Source: DASPFV01 sp035620975 (GTDB lineage: Bacteria; Acidobacteriota; Vicinamibacteria; Vicinamibacterales; 2-12-FULL-66-21). Taken from it: a stretch of 17,705 bases of DNA. How positions within the stretch are numbered: the stretch's first letter is position 1; every line of letters starts with the position of its first letter. Under the pieces are notes generated by a model. That model ran no database searches. It had not been told where the DNA came from and saw only the letters and a list, made by a program, of their open reading frames with translations. A program made the translations under genes and the position numbers. The stretch lies in assembly GCA_035620975.1 (NCBI GenBank), contig DASPFV010000013.1, positions 1 through 17,705 of the forward strand. Reading direction: 5' to 3'. Positions 6,620 through 15,537 of this stretch are shown in pieces.

Positions 6620-7396
6620 TCATGTCGGTTCCGCCCCCCAGCCGACCATGTCCTGGCGGCGAGAGAAGTGCAGCAGGGGTGGCGTGTCAGGCAGCACGAT
6701 CCCGGCGGCATCGCCCATCGTGCTGCGCCGGAACTCAGCCGTCGCCGGCTGGAGGCTCCACGGCGGGTGGTGGATGTCCAGGCGATACGTGGCGCCTGAG
6801 CGAAAGCGATTGTAGAGGCAGTAGCGTTCGGTCAGGAAGTACTCGAGCGTTCCAGGTTCCGGGTTGAACACACTTCCGATCGGCCGGTAGCTCACCTGGA
6901 GCTCCGCGTCCGCCCCGCTCTTCCGGCGGCTCCGGTACTCCACGCCGCCGGCGTGCGCGGTCACGTTCATCACGGCAGTGAAGTAAGGAAGGTTCAGCAG
7001 CAGCCGCGCCGTTCGCACGGCGAGCGGATTGGCTGCGTCGAGGCTGAAGAAGTACACGCCCGGCTTGCCGGCTATGGTCACGTAGGTGCGGACGTTGAGC
7101 TCCGGAAAGGCTGAAATCCAGGGCAGCGCCGGAACGCCCCGCAACGACACATTCGTCATGTGGAACGGAACGACGCCCAGCCAGGCCTTGCCCTCATGGA
7201 TGTCGATCGGGAACTCGCGCGGCACGAGCCGCTGCAGCAGCGCCGCGGACACTGGCCAGTGCGCGAAGAGGAGGTCGTTCCAGGTCTGGGTCATGACCCA
7301 CGCGCGCCGGGGCATCGGCCATGGCCGGTGGACGACCTCCTTCAGGATGGCGGCGTCGAAGCCGGACGAATCAGAAGCTCGAGTACTGGCCGTCAT
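6620..7396 (-). CDS. DUF2071 (YqjF-family, COG3361) protein
   Basis: A 258-residue protein of the YqjF/DUF2071 family, whose biochemical role is not established. Family marks are MTQTWNDLLFAHWPVSAALL, GKAWLGVVPFHMTNVSLRG, FPELNVRTYVTIAGKPGVYF, and FLTERYCLYNRF near residue 190. Length and order fit a complete member; no signal peptide or membrane segment is seen. The ATG at 7396 is kept because the N-terminal stretch VVHRPWPMPRRAWVM belongs to the family; this start lies inside the upstream winged-helix gene (26-base overlap), so its translation is probably coupled to that gene. A good Shine-Dalgarno is missing, which fits coupling. The stop abuts the tandem repeat at 6551-6618. Function cannot be given beyond the family name. 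Confidence 0.88.
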   Translation of the reverse strand: MTASTRASDSSGFDAAILKEVVHRPWPMPRRAWVMTQTWNDLLFAHWPVSAALLQRLVPREFPIDIHEGKAWLGVVPFHMTNVSLRGVPALPWISAFPELNVRTYVTIAGKPGVYFFSLDAANPLAVRTARLLLNLPYFTAVMNVTAHAGGVEYRSRRKSGADAELQVSYRPIGSVFNPEPGTLEYFLTERYCLYNRFRSGATYRLDIHHPPWSLQPATAEFRRSTMGDAAGIVLPDTPPLLHFSRRQDMVGWGAEPT

Positions 7397-7622
7397 CCAG
7401 TCGCTGGAGCCTGCCGCTCGTGACGAGATGCTCCAGGATTACCTGGCACGTCTTCGGCCGCAGTCCGAACAGCCGGGCAGCCTGGTGCAGGTGCAGCGAG
7501 AGCCCCGGCATTTCGTGGTACGTGCCGAGGACCATCGAAACCAGCTCGGTTCGTGAGGGCTCTCCGTCCGGTGCGCCGCGCGCGCTCGCCCGGCGGTCAG
7601 GTGCTGCGAGACGATGTTGCAT
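7371..7622 (-). CDS. Small winged-helix DNA-binding-like protein
   Basis: An 83-residue protein. The second half (about 43-83) looks like a winged helix: LHLHQAARLFGLRPKTCQVI, then LEHLVTSGRLQRLDDGQYSS, where the pattern of a recognition helix followed by an Arg/Asp-Gly-Tyr wing is typical of small MarR/DprA-type wHTH folds. The first 40 residues are basic and unconserved in look. The ATG at 7622 is chosen because GGAGGAG stands six bases upstream; the longer open frame from 7739 has no such site. Its 3' end overlaps the DUF2071 start, giving an apparent two-gene operon in which this protein could regulate its own unit. Exact family not recognised. Confidence 0.72.
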   Translation of the reverse strand: MQHRLAAPDRRASARGAPDGEPSRTELVSMVLGTYHEMPGLSLHLHQAARLFGLRPKTCQVILEHLVTSGRLQRLDDGQYSSF

Positions 7623-7628
7623 GGGGGT

Positions 7629-7635
7629 CTCCTCC
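7629..7635 (-). promoter_or_regulatory. Ribosome-binding site GGAGGAG of the winged-helix gene
   Basis: GGAGGAG on the minus strand lies six bases before the ATG at 7622 and decides this start over the longer open frame that begins at 7739. Confidence 0.75.
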
Positions 7636-7843
7636 GATGACGTGAATGGCTTTTCAGGTCCTCGAAGGTGCACGCAATCCATACGTGCGCGGCTGTAAAC
7701 CCGGCGGTAGCACGCCTCCGGCCAACCACCGTGCGGCATGGCTCTTCAACGGATGTGTCACGACCTGGGCAGTTTCCAGCTGGCTGCACGCCCACTGCGC
7801 ACCCTTCTTACGGGTCTGGGACTCGCAAGGTCAGTGCCCGGGC

Positions 7844-8476
7844 TTACAACCTCAGCGGCGCAGCCGGACTGTCGCCGCGTCTGTCGACGAGGAAGGCGCC
7901 GAGCGCGTCGCGCGCGCTCGTCCGGACATGCGAGTGCGTGTCACAGATGAGACGTAACGCCGGAGAGGCCTTCGGGTTGCCGAAGCATTCCGAGGCGTAC
8001 CCGCAGAAGAGGGTGAGAGGCTCGCGCTCGAGCAGATCGTTCCAGAGCTCCTCCAGCCGGTGCGCCGTGGCGAAGTCGCCGTCTGCGGCGAGGAGGTCCA
8101 CAAGCTCGCCATAGACCCGCAACCGGCCCGGTCGCGAGTGGCGCAGCCGTCGGACAGTAGCCCCCACCGATGCCTCGAACAGGTCTGTCCGGAGCACGCC
8201 ATTGCGCATGATCGCCGAGAGCATGGCGGTCGAGTCCAGCAGGGTCAGCTGCCCCGATTCGACGAGCTCGCCCGTGTCGATCTGCTGCTCGCGCAGCAGC
8301 CGTGCCGTTGCGCCCCAGTGCGCAGCCGAGAGCAACGCCAGCAACGTGTCCCCGGCTGCCCAGCCCTCCCGGAGGTACGCGGCAATCTCGCTGGCTCGCG
8401 ACTCCTGACTATCGAACAGCTGAACGAGGTGGTGTGAGACCACGTTCCCGTGGACGATGTGCTCCGCGTACGTCAT
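7844..8476 (-). CDS. MEDS-domain (DcmR-type sensory) protein
   Basis: A 210-residue stand-alone sensory protein with a MEDS domain (methanogen/methylotroph DcmR sensory domain, a RecA/KaiC-like fold without clear catalytic motifs). Visible marks are HHLVQLFDSQESRASEIAAY, GWAAGDTLLALLSAAHW, LRVYGELVDLLAADGD and RLEELWNDLLEREPLTLFCG, all in the usual order across residues 15-175. The final 40 residues (LICDTHSHVRTSARDALGAF) are a tail beyond the domain. No kinase, HTH or membrane segment is present, so it probably acts by binding a partner. The ATG at 8476 has GAGG four bases upstream. It is divergent from the GAF-PAS hybrid kinase at 8796 with a 319-base gap; MEDS domains elsewhere are often joined to kinases, so these two may be partners, which is inference. 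Ends in TAA at 7844. Confidence 0.86.
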   Translation of the reverse strand: MTYAEHIVHGNVVSHHLVQLFDSQESRASEIAAYLREGWAAGDTLLALLSAAHWGATARLLREQQIDTGELVESGQLTLLDSTAMLSAIMRNGVLRTDLFEASVGATVRRLRHSRPGRLRVYGELVDLLAADGDFATAHRLEELWNDLLEREPLTLFCGYASECFGNPKASPALRLICDTHSHVRTSARDALGAFLVDRRGDSPAAPLRL

Positions 8477-8490
8477 TGGTCCTCAACAGC

Positions 8491-8522
8491 AACCGGGGGG
8501 CTTCGCCCCGCCGGACCCCCCC
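8491..8522 (+). repeat. GC-rich extragenic hairpin repeat, copy B
   Basis: Reads AACCGGGGGGCTTCGCCCCG followed by CCGGA and a C-run on the plus strand. It aligns with copy A (5289-5318, minus strand) over its whole length with only single-base differences. The stem here is GGGGC/GCCCC around TTC. Unlike copy A it is not behind a gene: it lies in a divergent promoter region, about 15 bases upstream of the MEDS gene start, so it cannot be a simple terminator of either neighbour. Confidence 0.65.
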
Positions 8523-8768
8523 ATCGCCGTTGCTCGCGGGGCCCCACGATCCCCGCTTCCGCCTTCGCGCCGCAGGCGCTCCGGCGAGACGCGCCCTTCA
8601 TGCTCGACAGGGGCCTCGGCGTCATCCAGCAGAACCTGCACGGAAGGGCTTCACCCGTGCCGGCCTGCTGTATCGCACTGCTACACGAATTGCCGCCGGG
8701 AGAGCACTAAGCACGCACCGTGCCGGAATCTGCAGAATGGCCCCGCTCGTGCATGCACCCATCATCCA

Positions 8769-8783
8769 CCGGCAGTCTGCCGG
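8769..8783 (+). promoter_or_regulatory. Small hairpin beside the hybrid kinase ribosome-binding site
   Basis: CCGGCA and TGCCGG form a perfect 6-bp stem around GTC. GGAG at 8785-8788 follows at once, seven bases before the ATG at 8796, and supports that start. The stem could limit ribosome access in the mRNA, but its small size makes chance likely. Confidence 0.25.
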
Positions 8784-8795
8784 CGGAGTCCTTCT

Positions 8796-10805
<2,010 letters not shown>

Positions 10806-10856
10806 CGCTGCCGGGATACTTCCCCTTCTTGCCGTTTCGCCTGCGGGCGGGCCGGG

Positions 10857-12932
10857 TCAGCGGCCTGCCGGCATCCACGTGAGGCCGACGTAGCCGCCAC
10901 GCTGAATCAACACGTTGTTCCCGCCAGGGAACTCGAGATGGCGCGCCGCGTGGAGGTCCTGTCCCACGACCGAGAGCTCGAACTGTGGCGCCACCTGCCA
11001 GGCGACCCGGATGTTGGACGACGTATACGCCGGCACCGGGCCGAACCCCAGTTCGGATACGTAACGCAGGAACCAGTCGAACGACACGCTGCGCGGGAGG
11101 TCGAGCGAGGACCGAAGCTCCATCTGGTGCTGCGGGCTGCCGGTCTCGTAGCGCCGTTCCTGCGACACGTCGGTGCTCCCGGGGTTCCGCGTGACCTGGA
11201 CGCGCAGAAAGGAATAGTTGCCCGTCAGGCGGAGCCAGCTGCGGGGGCGGACCTCACCGGTCACCTCGACGCCGTGGCTGTTGCCGTGCAGCCCGTTGCT
11301 GAACGTGACGGGCAGGATCAACCGGGGTGGCGGTGGCGAGGTCTCGACGAACGAGGTCAGGAGGTCGGTGCTGAGCGTGTTCTCGAGCTGGTTGAAGAAG
11401 CCCGACGCCGTGATGTACACCGTGGGATGGGGCCGGACGCGGTACCCGGCCTCGTAGGCCACCAGCTCCTCGGCGCGGAACTCCGGATTCGGCAGCAGGC
11501 GGACGAAGCTCGGTACGGCAGGGTTGACGACGCTGGCGGTCGTGTAGTCGGTTTCGACTCGTGAGGGCGTGCGGACCGCCCGCGTGACCGACCAGACCAG
11601 CGTGCTGCTCTGATTCGGCAGCCACACGAGACGCACGCTCGGCTGGATTTCGACGCCGCTGTAGTCGTTGTGCTCCAGCTTCGTGCCGAGCGCCAGGCGC
11701 CACCGCTCCGGTACGAGTGTCACATCGTCCTGGATGAATCCCGTGATGAGTTGATCGGTGCGGGATGGTGGCGAGAACGCGGTTGGCGGGATGGCCGTGA
11801 TCCGCCCCGAGCTGACGCGGTACCCGAGGCCCCAGACCAGGTCGTGTCGATCCCGCCACCGCGCTCTCAGCTGGAAGTCCACGTCGAGCGTGTCCCGGTC
11901 TTCCGCAACGGGGATCTCGTCGCGGCTCGTCCGGTCGTAATAGGTCTGCAGCTGGAACTGCGTGCCGGCACGAAGAGGGCCCGACCACCGCGCAAGGGCG
12001 TTGGCGCCCGAGACGGGCGCCTCGCGACTCGACACCTGCGTGAAGGGAGGAGCGTAGCTCGTGGTGGCGGCCCGCTGTCCGACCCGCGCGCCGTACAGGT
12101 CGCCCTGCAGCGTGAACGTCCGCGATTGCGGAAGCGTCCAGTCCCCGCGGAACCCCGCCTGGACGAGCCGCCAGTCGTCGTAGTCGAGCGAGACGGGATG
12201 AAACTGCGCGTCGCGCTGGAATCCCCTGGCGTACGCTCGGTAATGGAACGCCGGGCCTACGCTGCCGCCGTAGCGCACCCCGAGCTCGGCCTGCGGCTCG
12301 GATCCGGCGCGCGCCGTGACCAGCAGCCCCTGCGAGTCGCGGGCCCGGCGCGTGATGATGTTGATGATCCCGTTGACGGCGTTGGCACCCCAGAGCGTGC
12401 CGCCCGGCCCACGGATGATCTCGATGCGGTCGATGTCGGCCAGCAGCGTGTCCTGCACCTCCCAGTAGGTCCCGGCGAAGAGCGGCGAGTAGACAGCGCG
12501 CCCGTCCATCAGCACGAGCATGGAGCGCGCGAGCCGATCGGCGAAGCCGCGGATCCCGATGGCGTAGCGGGACGAATCGAGGCGGGCGACCTGCACGCCG
12601 GGGGCCATGCGCAGCACCTCGGGCAGGGTCGTCGCGCCGGAGCGCCGGATGTCCTCGTGGGTGATGACGTACACGGCCGCCGGCACCATCGTCGTCGGCT
12701 CGGGAACCCGCATCACGGTGGACACTTCGATGTTGATCAGCTCCTCGAGGCTCATGCGCTTCAGATGCTCGGTGGCCGTCTGCGCCGTCGCCGACCCCGC
12801 GCCGGTCCCGAGACAGGCCGCGAAGAGTCCCGCGGCAACCCACGCACTCGAGATGCGTCGCGGAGCGGATAATCGGCGCGACGCGCGGCGCGCCTGCCTT
12901 TCCCGTGGGTAGTTCCTCGAATTCGTCAACAT
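10857..12932 (-). CDS. TonB-dependent outer-membrane receptor
   Basis: A 691-residue TonB-dependent receptor. Residues 1-50 look like a signal peptide: a long Arg-rich start, a hydrophobic stretch WVAAGLFAACLGTGAG, cleavage near SATA-Q. A conserved SLEELINIEVSTV segment follows (60-73), in the place where a TonB box would be. The plug spans about 80-195 (VPAAVYVITHEDIRRSGATT, APGVQV, IRGFADRL, DRIEIIRGPGGTLWGANAVN). The rest is the beta-barrel with alternating strands and aromatic girdles; the end is VGLTWMPAGR rather than the usual terminal Phe. There is no N-terminal signalling domain of the FecA type. Its ATG overlaps the stop of the CHASE8 hybrid kinase (ATGTTGA), and a yfiR-like gene lies before that, so it is the last gene of a three-gene operon. 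Ligand unknown; the operon context suggests sensing or regulated uptake. Confidence 0.93.
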   Translation of the reverse strand: MLTNSRNYPRERQARRASRRLSAPRRISSAWVAAGLFAACLGTGAGSATAQTATEHLKRMSLEELINIEVSTVMRVPEPTTMVPAAVYVITHEDIRRSGATTLPEVLRMAPGVQVARLDSSRYAIGIRGFADRLARSMLVLMDGRAVYSPLFAGTYWEVQDTLLADIDRIEIIRGPGGTLWGANAVNGIINIITRRARDSQGLLVTARAGSEPQAELGVRYGGSVGPAFHYRAYARGFQRDAQFHPVSLDYDDWRLVQAGFRGDWTLPQSRTFTLQGDLYGARVGQRAATTSYAPPFTQVSSREAPVSGANALARWSGPLRAGTQFQLQTYYDRTSRDEIPVAEDRDTLDVDFQLRARWRDRHDLVWGLGYRVSSGRITAIPPTAFSPPSRTDQLITGFIQDDVTLVPERWRLALGTKLEHNDYSGVEIQPSVRLVWLPNQSSTLVWSVTRAVRTPSRVETDYTTASVVNPAVPSFVRLLPNPEFRAEELVAYEAGYRVRPHPTVYITASGFFNQLENTLSTDLLTSFVETSPPPPRLILPVTFSNGLHGNSHGVEVTGEVRPRSWLRLTGNYSFLRVQVTRNPGSTDVSQERRYETGSPQHQMELRSSLDLPRSVSFDWFLRYVSELGFGPVPAYTSSNIRVAWQVAPQFELSVVGQDLHAARHLEFPGGNNVLIQRGGYVGLTWMPAGR

Positions 12933-14800
12933 AGGCGCATTACAGCGTCACTGACGGCCCGCACCAGATCGCCGGCACGGAACGGTTTGACGAGGTGTTG
13001 CGCGAAGCCGGCACGAAGGCTGCGGGCCAGGTGTTCCGCGGTCGCGTGGGCACTCACGGCAATCGCCGGCGTGGTCCGGCCAGCGGTGCGATCGAGTTCG
13101 CGGATGCGGCGAAGCACGTCGAAGCCGTCCATCTCGGGCATGGCGAGATCGCAGACCAGCACGTCGGCCGGCTCGCGGCTCCAGGCCTCGAGGGCGGCCG
13201 CACCCGAGGCCGCGGTCCGCACGCGGGCGCCGGCCGCCGTGAGCGCCACCGACAGCACCTCGAGCGAGTCCGCGTTGTCGTCGACCGCGAGCACGCGCAC
13301 TCCCTCGAGGCTTTGCGTCGCCGTCTCCGTTCCTGCCGGTCTGGATGGCGCCGACTCGAAGCCGATCAACGCCGGAACGCGAACCCTGAACGTCGCGCCA
13401 GAACCGGGGCCGTCGCTGGCCACCGTGACCGAACCCAGGTGCAGCTCCGTCAGCTCCTTGACGATGGCCAGACCGAGTCCCAGGCCGCCATGCTCGCGTG
13501 TCATCGAGCCGTCGGCCTGCCTGAAGCGGTCGAACACGTACGGCAGGAAGTCAGCCGGGATGCCCGCGCCGGTGTCCTTCACCTCGATCTCGTAGACGGG
13601 CCCCCGCACCCGCGTGACCAGGGAGATGGAACCTCCCGACGGCGTGAACTTGACGGCGTTCGAGAGCAGATTCCAGACCACCTGCTGCAGCCGGTCGCGG
13701 TCGCCGTTGACCAGGCAGGCGTCGTTGGGCTGATGGATGTGGAACGCGACGTCCTTCGCCTGCGCCGCAGGGCGAATGACCTCGACGGCGGCGTCGACCG
13801 CCTCCCGCAGGTCGACGGGGTCGTGACGGAGGTTGAGCTTGCCAGTGGCGATGCGCGAGACGTCGACGAGATCCTCGATCACGCGCGTCTGGCTCATCGC
13901 GTTCCGGGCGATGCTCGCCAAGGCCCTGGCCGTCGTCTGCTCGCTCGTCGTCGTGGTGCTCAGAATCTGCACCCAGCCCAGGATGGCATTGAGCGGGGTC
14001 CGGAGCTCGTGCGACACCGCCGCGAGGAACTCGTCCTTCAGGCGGCTGGCCTCGCGCTCGCGCACGAGGAGATCCTCGAGCTCCATTTCCTTCAGCCGAA
14101 GGGCGTCATTGGCCTCGCGGACACGCCGGAGCACCTCGATGAACGCGCGCCCCAGATCTCCCACTTCGTCGACGCCGGTCGGGACGGGCGGGAGCGCCTG
14201 AGGCGGACCCTCGGGATCGAGCGCGCGGACCGACGCTGCCAGCTGCGCGATTGGCGCCGAGACCGTGCGATGCAGGCGGTTGGCGATCAACAGGGCCACC
14301 GCGCCCGCCAGCAGGAGCATCAGGGCGCCCGAGATGAGCGCGACGCCCACACGCGAGCGGATCTCGGGAAGATCCCGCTCGACGTAGACCGTGCCGTGGA
14401 TGCGCTCGCCCCGGGTGATGGCCGCGCTGCCAGCCACGATCGGGTAAGGCAGCGTCAGGGGCATCCGATCCGGGCATGCGAGATCGGCCGATCGTGAGAA
14501 CTCTGCGAAGACCCGGCCGTCGTTCAGATACACGCAGGCCCGTCGGATGCCGGGCCTGACGCGGAGGGCCTCCAGCGTCTGCCGGGCGTCCTCCGGATCG
14601 CTGAAGAGCACGGCCGCCGCGGTGTTCTCGGCGATGACCCGCGCCAGGGCGGTCGTATCGGTGACGGCTGTGGCGCGGAACCGCCAGAGATCCAGGACGG
14701 CCAGCCCGACGGTCGCCAGGACGAGGGCGGCCGTCGTGACGAGCAGCGCGATGGCCACCAGTTTCCGGTGGATGGGCTGCCGGTCGAGCCAGCGTCTCAC
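12926..14800 (-). CDS. CHASE8-HAMP hybrid sensor histidine kinase with receiver
   Basis: A 624-residue inner-membrane hybrid kinase. TM1 is about 15-36 (LVAIALLVTTAALVLATVGL), a periplasmic CHASE8-like domain about 37-150 (ENTAAAVLFSDPEDARQTLE, then VYLNDGRVFAEF), TM2 about 152-173, HAMP about 174-228. HisKA has VSHELRTPLNAILGWVQIL with His264; HATPase_c has N-box NLLSNAVKF, G1 DTGAGIP and G2 GGLGLGLAI; the receiver (about 500-620) has LAVDDNADSLEVL, phospho-acceptor Asp551 (VCDLAMPEMDG) and Lys in HLVKPFRAG. The GTG start at 14800 overlaps the yfiR-like stop (GTGA); a longer frame to 15208 only shadows that gene. CHASE8 is the sensor of YfiN, the diguanylate cyclase held by YfiR. Here the GGDEF output is replaced by a kinase-receiver. 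Regulation by the adjacent YfiR-like protein is inferred from this. Confidence 0.94.
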   Translation of the reverse strand: MRRWLDRQPIHRKLVAIALLVTTAALVLATVGLAVLDLWRFRATAVTDTTALARVIAENTAAAVLFSDPEDARQTLEALRVRPGIRRACVYLNDGRVFAEFSRSADLACPDRMPLTLPYPIVAGSAAITRGERIHGTVYVERDLPEIRSRVGVALISGALMLLLAGAVALLIANRLHRTVSAPIAQLAASVRALDPEGPPQALPPVPTGVDEVGDLGRAFIEVLRRVREANDALRLKEMELEDLLVREREASRLKDEFLAAVSHELRTPLNAILGWVQILSTTTTSEQTTARALASIARNAMSQTRVIEDLVDVSRIATGKLNLRHDPVDLREAVDAAVEVIRPAAQAKDVAFHIHQPNDACLVNGDRDRLQQVVWNLLSNAVKFTPSGGSISLVTRVRGPVYEIEVKDTGAGIPADFLPYVFDRFRQADGSMTREHGGLGLGLAIVKELTELHLGSVTVASDGPGSGATFRVRVPALIGFESAPSRPAGTETATQSLEGVRVLAVDDNADSLEVLSVALTAAGARVRTAASGAAALEAWSREPADVLVCDLAMPEMDGFDVLRRIRELDRTAGRTTPAIAVSAHATAEHLARSLRAGFAQHLVKPFRAGDLVRAVSDAVMRLC

Positions 14801-15435
14801 GACGGCCCTCCCCGGACGGTGATGGCCAGCCGCAGCACCTGCGAACTGAGGCGCAGCCCTGCCTGGCGGGCTGCCTCCGCGTTGATGTCGAACCGCACGC
14901 GGTTGCCGACCACACGCAGCTGGATGATGCCGCCCTCGTCGAGGAAAGCGGGAGCGTCGCTGATCGTGAGCACGGGTGCCGTCGCGACTCGCTGCAGAAT
15001 CGGTCGACGGGGAGTCGCAGGGCCGTCCGCCAGGTACAGCACGTGACAGCCAGTCGCTGCCGCTCCCGCCGTGAGATGGCGCACGAGGAGCGTGCGGCCG
15101 TCGAGCGTCTCGCCTTGAACCAGCTCGTCGAGCACCTTGCCGAACGGATTGGGGCCGAGCACGCAGAGATCGAGGGACTTGCGGCCCGCGAGGGAGGCCG
15201 GCGGCCACTCAACGAATTGCGGGAAGCGGAAGACGAACGCGGCCTTGACCCGGTACTCGTCCGCGATGTGCTGGGCCGCGGGCGTGGGCACGGCTGCAGA
15301 CACGAACATCCAGACAATCAGGAAGCAGGTGAGGATCGGCCGCGCCGCTGTGAAGCCGGTCCGGAGTCCCTCAACAGCACGAGCGGTGGAACGGCCGGTC
15401 CCCTCGAGGCTGACCTCGCCGAGATCTCCGGACAT
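14797..15435 (-). CDS. YfiR-family (DUF4154) periplasmic protein
   Basis: A periplasmic protein of the YfiR/DUF4154 family, 212 residues from the ATG at 15435. A hydrophobic stretch PILTCFLIVWMFVSAAVPTP ending PAAQ is the probable signal peptide, after an unusually long leader of about 33 residues; a TTG at 15474 would lengthen it further, so the exact start is uncertain. The mature part has the family marks DEYRVKAAFVFRFPQFVEWP, LDLCVLGPNPFGKVLDEL, CHVLYLAD, EGGIIQLRVVGNRVRFDINA and AGLRLSSQVLRLA. In Pseudomonas YfiR binds the periplasmic domain of YfiN and represses it, with redox and outer-membrane control. Here the next gene encodes a kinase with the same kind of CHASE8 domain, overlapping by GTGA, and a TonB receptor follows. 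The simplest reading is that this protein gates the kinase. Confidence 0.88.
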   Translation of the reverse strand: MSGDLGEVSLEGTGRSTARAVEGLRTGFTAARPILTCFLIVWMFVSAAVPTPAAQHIADEYRVKAAFVFRFPQFVEWPPASLAGRKSLDLCVLGPNPFGKVLDELVQGETLDGRTLLVRHLTAGAAATGCHVLYLADGPATPRRPILQRVATAPVLTISDAPAFLDEGGIIQLRVVGNRVRFDINAEAARQAGLRLSSQVLRLAITVRGGPS

Positions 15436-15482
15436 CCACGAGCACCAATCACCACGCGGAGTCCGCGGAGCCAAGGGCTGTG

Positions 15483-15512
15483 ATCATGTTTAGCGGGTCA
15501 CGCCGAAGTCAA
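15483..15512 (-). promoter_or_regulatory. Candidate sigma70-type promoter of the yfiR-kinase-receptor operon
   Basis: On the minus strand TTGACT (15507-15512) is followed after 18 bases by CATGAT (15483-15488), a 5/6 and a 4/6 match to the consensus. It lies about 50 bases before the ATG at 15435. If correct it leaves the TTG at 15474 very close to the transcription start and favours the ATG. Found by eye only; such matches occur by chance. Confidence 0.35.
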
Positions 15513-15514
15513 GG

Positions 15515-15530
15515 TAGGGGCATTCCCCTA
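15515..15530 (-). terminator. Hairpin after the basic-tail protein gene
   Basis: TAGGGG and CCCCTA form a perfect 6-bp stem around a 4-base loop, beginning eight bases after the stop of the gene at 15538. There is no T-run, only CCTTGACT after it. It may end the upstream transcript; its edge nearly touches the candidate -35 of the yfiR operon, so it could also be an operator-like palindrome. Confidence 0.4.
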
Positions 15531-15537
15531 GTCGCTG

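Larger units (their letters stand above)
8477..8795. other. 319-base divergent intergenic region
   Basis: The region between the MEDS gene (minus) and the hybrid kinase (plus) holds the GC-rich repeat copy B (8491-8522), further short GC stems such as GCGGGG/CCCCGC just after it, and a small stem next to the kinase ribosome-binding site (8769-8783). Open frames across it (for example a 36-codon frame from about 8600) are not recognisable. Both promoters should lie here, but no convincing -35/-10 pair was found by eye. Confidence 0.6.

Noticed and set aside
6051..6623. Intact 190-residue protein covering the DUF1440-like region
   Set aside because: Its first part translates the tandem repeat and its last 30 residues lose homology, while family text continues in another frame; treated as a pseudogene.
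7623..7843. tRNA or small RNA gene between the winged-helix and MEDS genes
   Set aside because: No cloverleaf, T-loop motif or convincing terminator was found by eye in this gap.
11254..12843. 529-residue minus-strand open frame inside the receptor gene
   Set aside because: Arg/His/Gly-rich text in another frame of a clear TonB-dependent receptor; no family features.
11670..12872. 400-residue plus-strand open frame opposite the receptor gene
   Set aside because: Antisense shadow; composition is that of a reverse-complemented GC-rich gene and no motif is seen.
12995..14497. 500-residue plus-strand open frame opposite the CHASE8 kinase
   Set aside because: Antisense shadow of a kinase with all catalytic motifs; no recognisable domain.
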